Of a stretch of DNA of 52,645 bases, positions 51,436-52,645 are shown in pieces. Origin of the DNA: Actinomycetota bacterium. GTDB lineage: Bacteria; Actinomycetota; Actinomycetes; Nanopelagicales; Nanopelagicaceae. The translations under genes were made by a program, and so were the position numbers. The notes below the pieces were generated by a model, which ran no database searches, was not told where the DNA came from, and saw only the letters and a program-made list of their open reading frames with translations. Position 1 is the first letter of the stretch, and the number at the start of each line of letters is the position of its first letter. The stretch is from NCBI GenBank assembly GCA_014377015.1, contig JACMQL010000001.1, positions 1 to 52,645 of the forward strand. The letters are read 5' to 3'.

Positions 51436-52250
51436 TGATACGAATCTCGCTTAAGAAAATCGGTTCGCACTACGAAGATAATTCCGATGATGACACTTGG
51501 CAATAACATATCTAACGAAAGTGCAGTACCACCTGCAAAATCTGCGGTTTGAAAGGCATAGCTATATGCAACTTGGTTGAGCGACCACCAGTTGGAAGTC
51601 AATCCCCAGCCGGTTAAAAGAGCTGGTTCAGCATAAATTTGGATCGCTCCCGCAGTTAGGAGAATTGCCATGTACCCTATGTATCGAGCAATCATTGGGA
51701 TTTTGATTTGCAACGCCAATTGAAGACGATTACATCCATCAACGCGAGCAGCCTCAATAACTTCGTGCGGAATGGATCGCAAGGAACCATATTGAATAAC
51801 AATCCAACTTCCTGCCCCAGAAGAAAAAGCTATCCCCGCGATTAGCCATTGCACATTCCCACCATCCCAGGTGATGTGACGACCTAGAAAGAACATCCAG
51901 ACCATTATCGAGATGCCACCCGAAGCTATTCCCGGCAGAATGAAAATAAGTCTCATCAAGGTGTTACCGCGGACCGGAGTCGAATCAAGAAGAAGCGAAA
52001 CAGCCAGCACCGCCACCATAGTGAAGGGCACGAAGACTGCCAGAAGAAAAAGAGCGTGTTTTAGATCCGGGACGACACGAAAGTCCTTCAGAATCCTAAA
52101 TAACGTGGTGTAACTTCCCTCCAAATTGATCCAGGAAGGATTGGCCACCTCTCTTATCGATACGAGCAGGGGAATAAAGCCGCAGAAAAGCATCAAGGCG
52201 GCATAGGGAGCAAGCATCACCATCGGAACGGCTCGGTACTTACTCGTCAC
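51432..52250 (-). CDS. Carbohydrate ABC permease (MalF-like), copy 2
   Basis: A 272-residue MalF/UgpA-type permease with six helices and the canonical EAA loop EAARVDGCNRLQLALQIKIP. It is a close paralogue of 28868-29686 with the same order and the same overlap to its MalG-like partner. Divergence is spread along the protein rather than blockwise, so the duplication is old or one copy was acquired from a relative. An SDR-like remnant lies 18 bp upstream. Confidence 0.92.
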   Translation of the reverse strand: MTSKYRAVPMVMLAPYAALMLFCGFIPLLVSIREVANPSWINLEGSYTTLFRILKDFRVVPDLKHALFLLAVFVPFTMVAVLAVSLLLDSTPVRGNTLMRLIFILPGIASGGISIMVWMFFLGRHITWDGGNVQWLIAGIAFSSGAGSWIVIQYGSLRSIPHEVIEAARVDGCNRLQLALQIKIPMIARYIGYMAILLTAGAIQIYAEPALLTGWGLTSNWWSLNQVAYSYAFQTADFAGGTALSLDMLLPSVIIGIIFVVRTDFLKRDSYQ

Positions 52251-52268
52251 GAAGCAAAAATCTAATCT

Positions 52269-52375
52269 TTACCGAGCGATCCATCCGCTATCAACACGCA
52301 TGAATACCCCATGTACATACAAAACGTCGTCACCAGCGTTGCCATAGATTTCACTATGCCGGCGACGGCACTTAT
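52269..52375 (-). pseudogene. C-terminal remnant of an SDR
   Basis: The minus-strand frame ending at TAA 52269 reads DDVLYVHGVFMRVDSGWIAR, the shape of an SDR C-terminus (position of the usual VTGxxIxVDGGW). About 35 residues are open, and no Rossmann motif is found upstream before the divergent gene at 52487. It is probably the tail of a lost SDR that stood before the permease pair. Confidence 0.5.
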
Positions 52376-52486
52376 AAGTGATCCATATCAAATATTTATG
52401 ATTACTTCATCATTACATTAAGATTTTCAGAGGCTAGATATGTCATTCTTGCCTTCAGTCAAGGTTATCCACGTTAAGGAGTCGGA

Positions 52487-52645
52487 ATGCAAATCAATAT
52501 TGACAAGAAGAGTGGCGGATTTATAGCGATTATTGTTGCGCTGATAGCCGTAATTGTTTTCCTTGCATTCAATCGCTCTGATGACAACTTCATGAATAAC
52601 ATGGGACATTCCAACGGAAATACAAATCAAAATAGTTCAAATGAA
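52487..52645 (+). CDS. Membrane-anchored protein, cut by window edge
   Basis: The first 53 residues of a gene running off the window. MQINIDKKSGGFIAIIVALI begins an N-terminal anchor helix (about residues 11-27). It is followed by an Asn/Ser/Met/His-rich stretch (NNMGHSNGNTNQNSSNE). ATG has an AAGGAGTCGG ribosome site. Such N-termini are common in DUF305 proteins and in copper-related Met/His-rich proteins, but the diagnostic part is missing. Confidence 0.75.
   Translation, partial: MQINIDKKSGGFIAIIVALIAVIVFLAFNRSDDNFMNNMGHSNGNTNQNSSNE

Overview
The window reads as a chromosome segment of a small-genome actinobacterium. Genes are packed tightly, with many 1-4 bp stop/start overlaps (TAATG, ATGA). 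Many starts have no ribosome binding site and sit just behind a -10-like hexamer, as in leaderless transcripts. GC content is close to 50 percent by eye over most of the window. Gene content (secreted beta-rich proteins, heterodimeric ABC exporter, katG, xylulokinase, RNase P RNA of actinobacterial type A) fits freshwater Nanopelagicales (acI-like) or relatives. That placement is inference; no 16S rRNA or other marker gene is present.

Region by region: (1) 56-1202, a ribbon-helix-helix/HicB-like regulator with a palindromic operator, followed by a DUF4097 protein. (2) 1238-6128, a divergent sulfide/persulfide locus. Leftward run a CsoR-family regulator with a CstR-like cysteine pair, a CoA-disulfide reductase-rhodanese fusion, a 56-aa Cys-rich protein and thioredoxin. 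Rightward run an SQR-like flavoprotein, a TusE/DsrC protein and a DsrE-like protein. A 16-bp palindrome overlaps both divergent -10 boxes. (3) 6121-10961, a glycosyltransferase and SDR facing an acyl-CoA dehydrogenase, an APH-like kinase and a zinc alcohol dehydrogenase, resembling 4-hydroxyacid degradation. (4) 10958-14837, a DinB protein, a flavin monooxygenase, an MMPL transporter and a strong terminator. (5) 14869-18394, three secreted proteins without assigned function. (6) 18702-25622, MarC, an ABC exporter heterodimer and a polar amino acid ABC importer. (7) 25631-33468, SDRs, a sugar isomerase-like protein, a sugar ABC permease pair, an MFS transporter, DinB, OsmC and xylulokinase. (8) 33495-38438, a secreted protein, a TauE/SafE permease, a disulfide oxidoreductase and KatG.

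(9) 38.5-50.6 kb is the accessory part. An intact RNase P RNA gene (50278-50645, minus strand) anchors a series of partial rnpB copies in the same orientation. A 115-nt 3'-end copy lies near 47.03 kb, and shorter 3'-end remnants lie near 48.92, 48.33 and possibly 45.38 kb. An internal segment lies near 38.58-38.64 kb. Between them are a thiosulfate-handling secretory operon (rhodanese, YeeE/TsuA, TlpA-like, CcdA), an acidic repeat protein, an orphan RelE-like toxin, a broken amidohydrolase, EamA, a truncated Ada, a truncated SDR, a GNAT without a clear start, and a DCC/DoxX pair. Several of these genes break off close to an rnpB remnant. This looks like repeated integration of small elements at the 3' end of rnpB, although no integrase gene is visible. 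Beyond rnpB lies a second copy of the sugar ABC permease pair seen at 28-29.7 kb, then the start of an N-terminally anchored protein cut by the window edge.

The two sulfur loci complement each other. The YeeE/rhodanese/TlpA/CcdA operon would handle thiosulfate and thiols at the membrane and outside it. The SQR/CoADR/TusE/DsrE locus would oxidise and relay sulfane sulfur inside the cell under a persulfide-sensing repressor.
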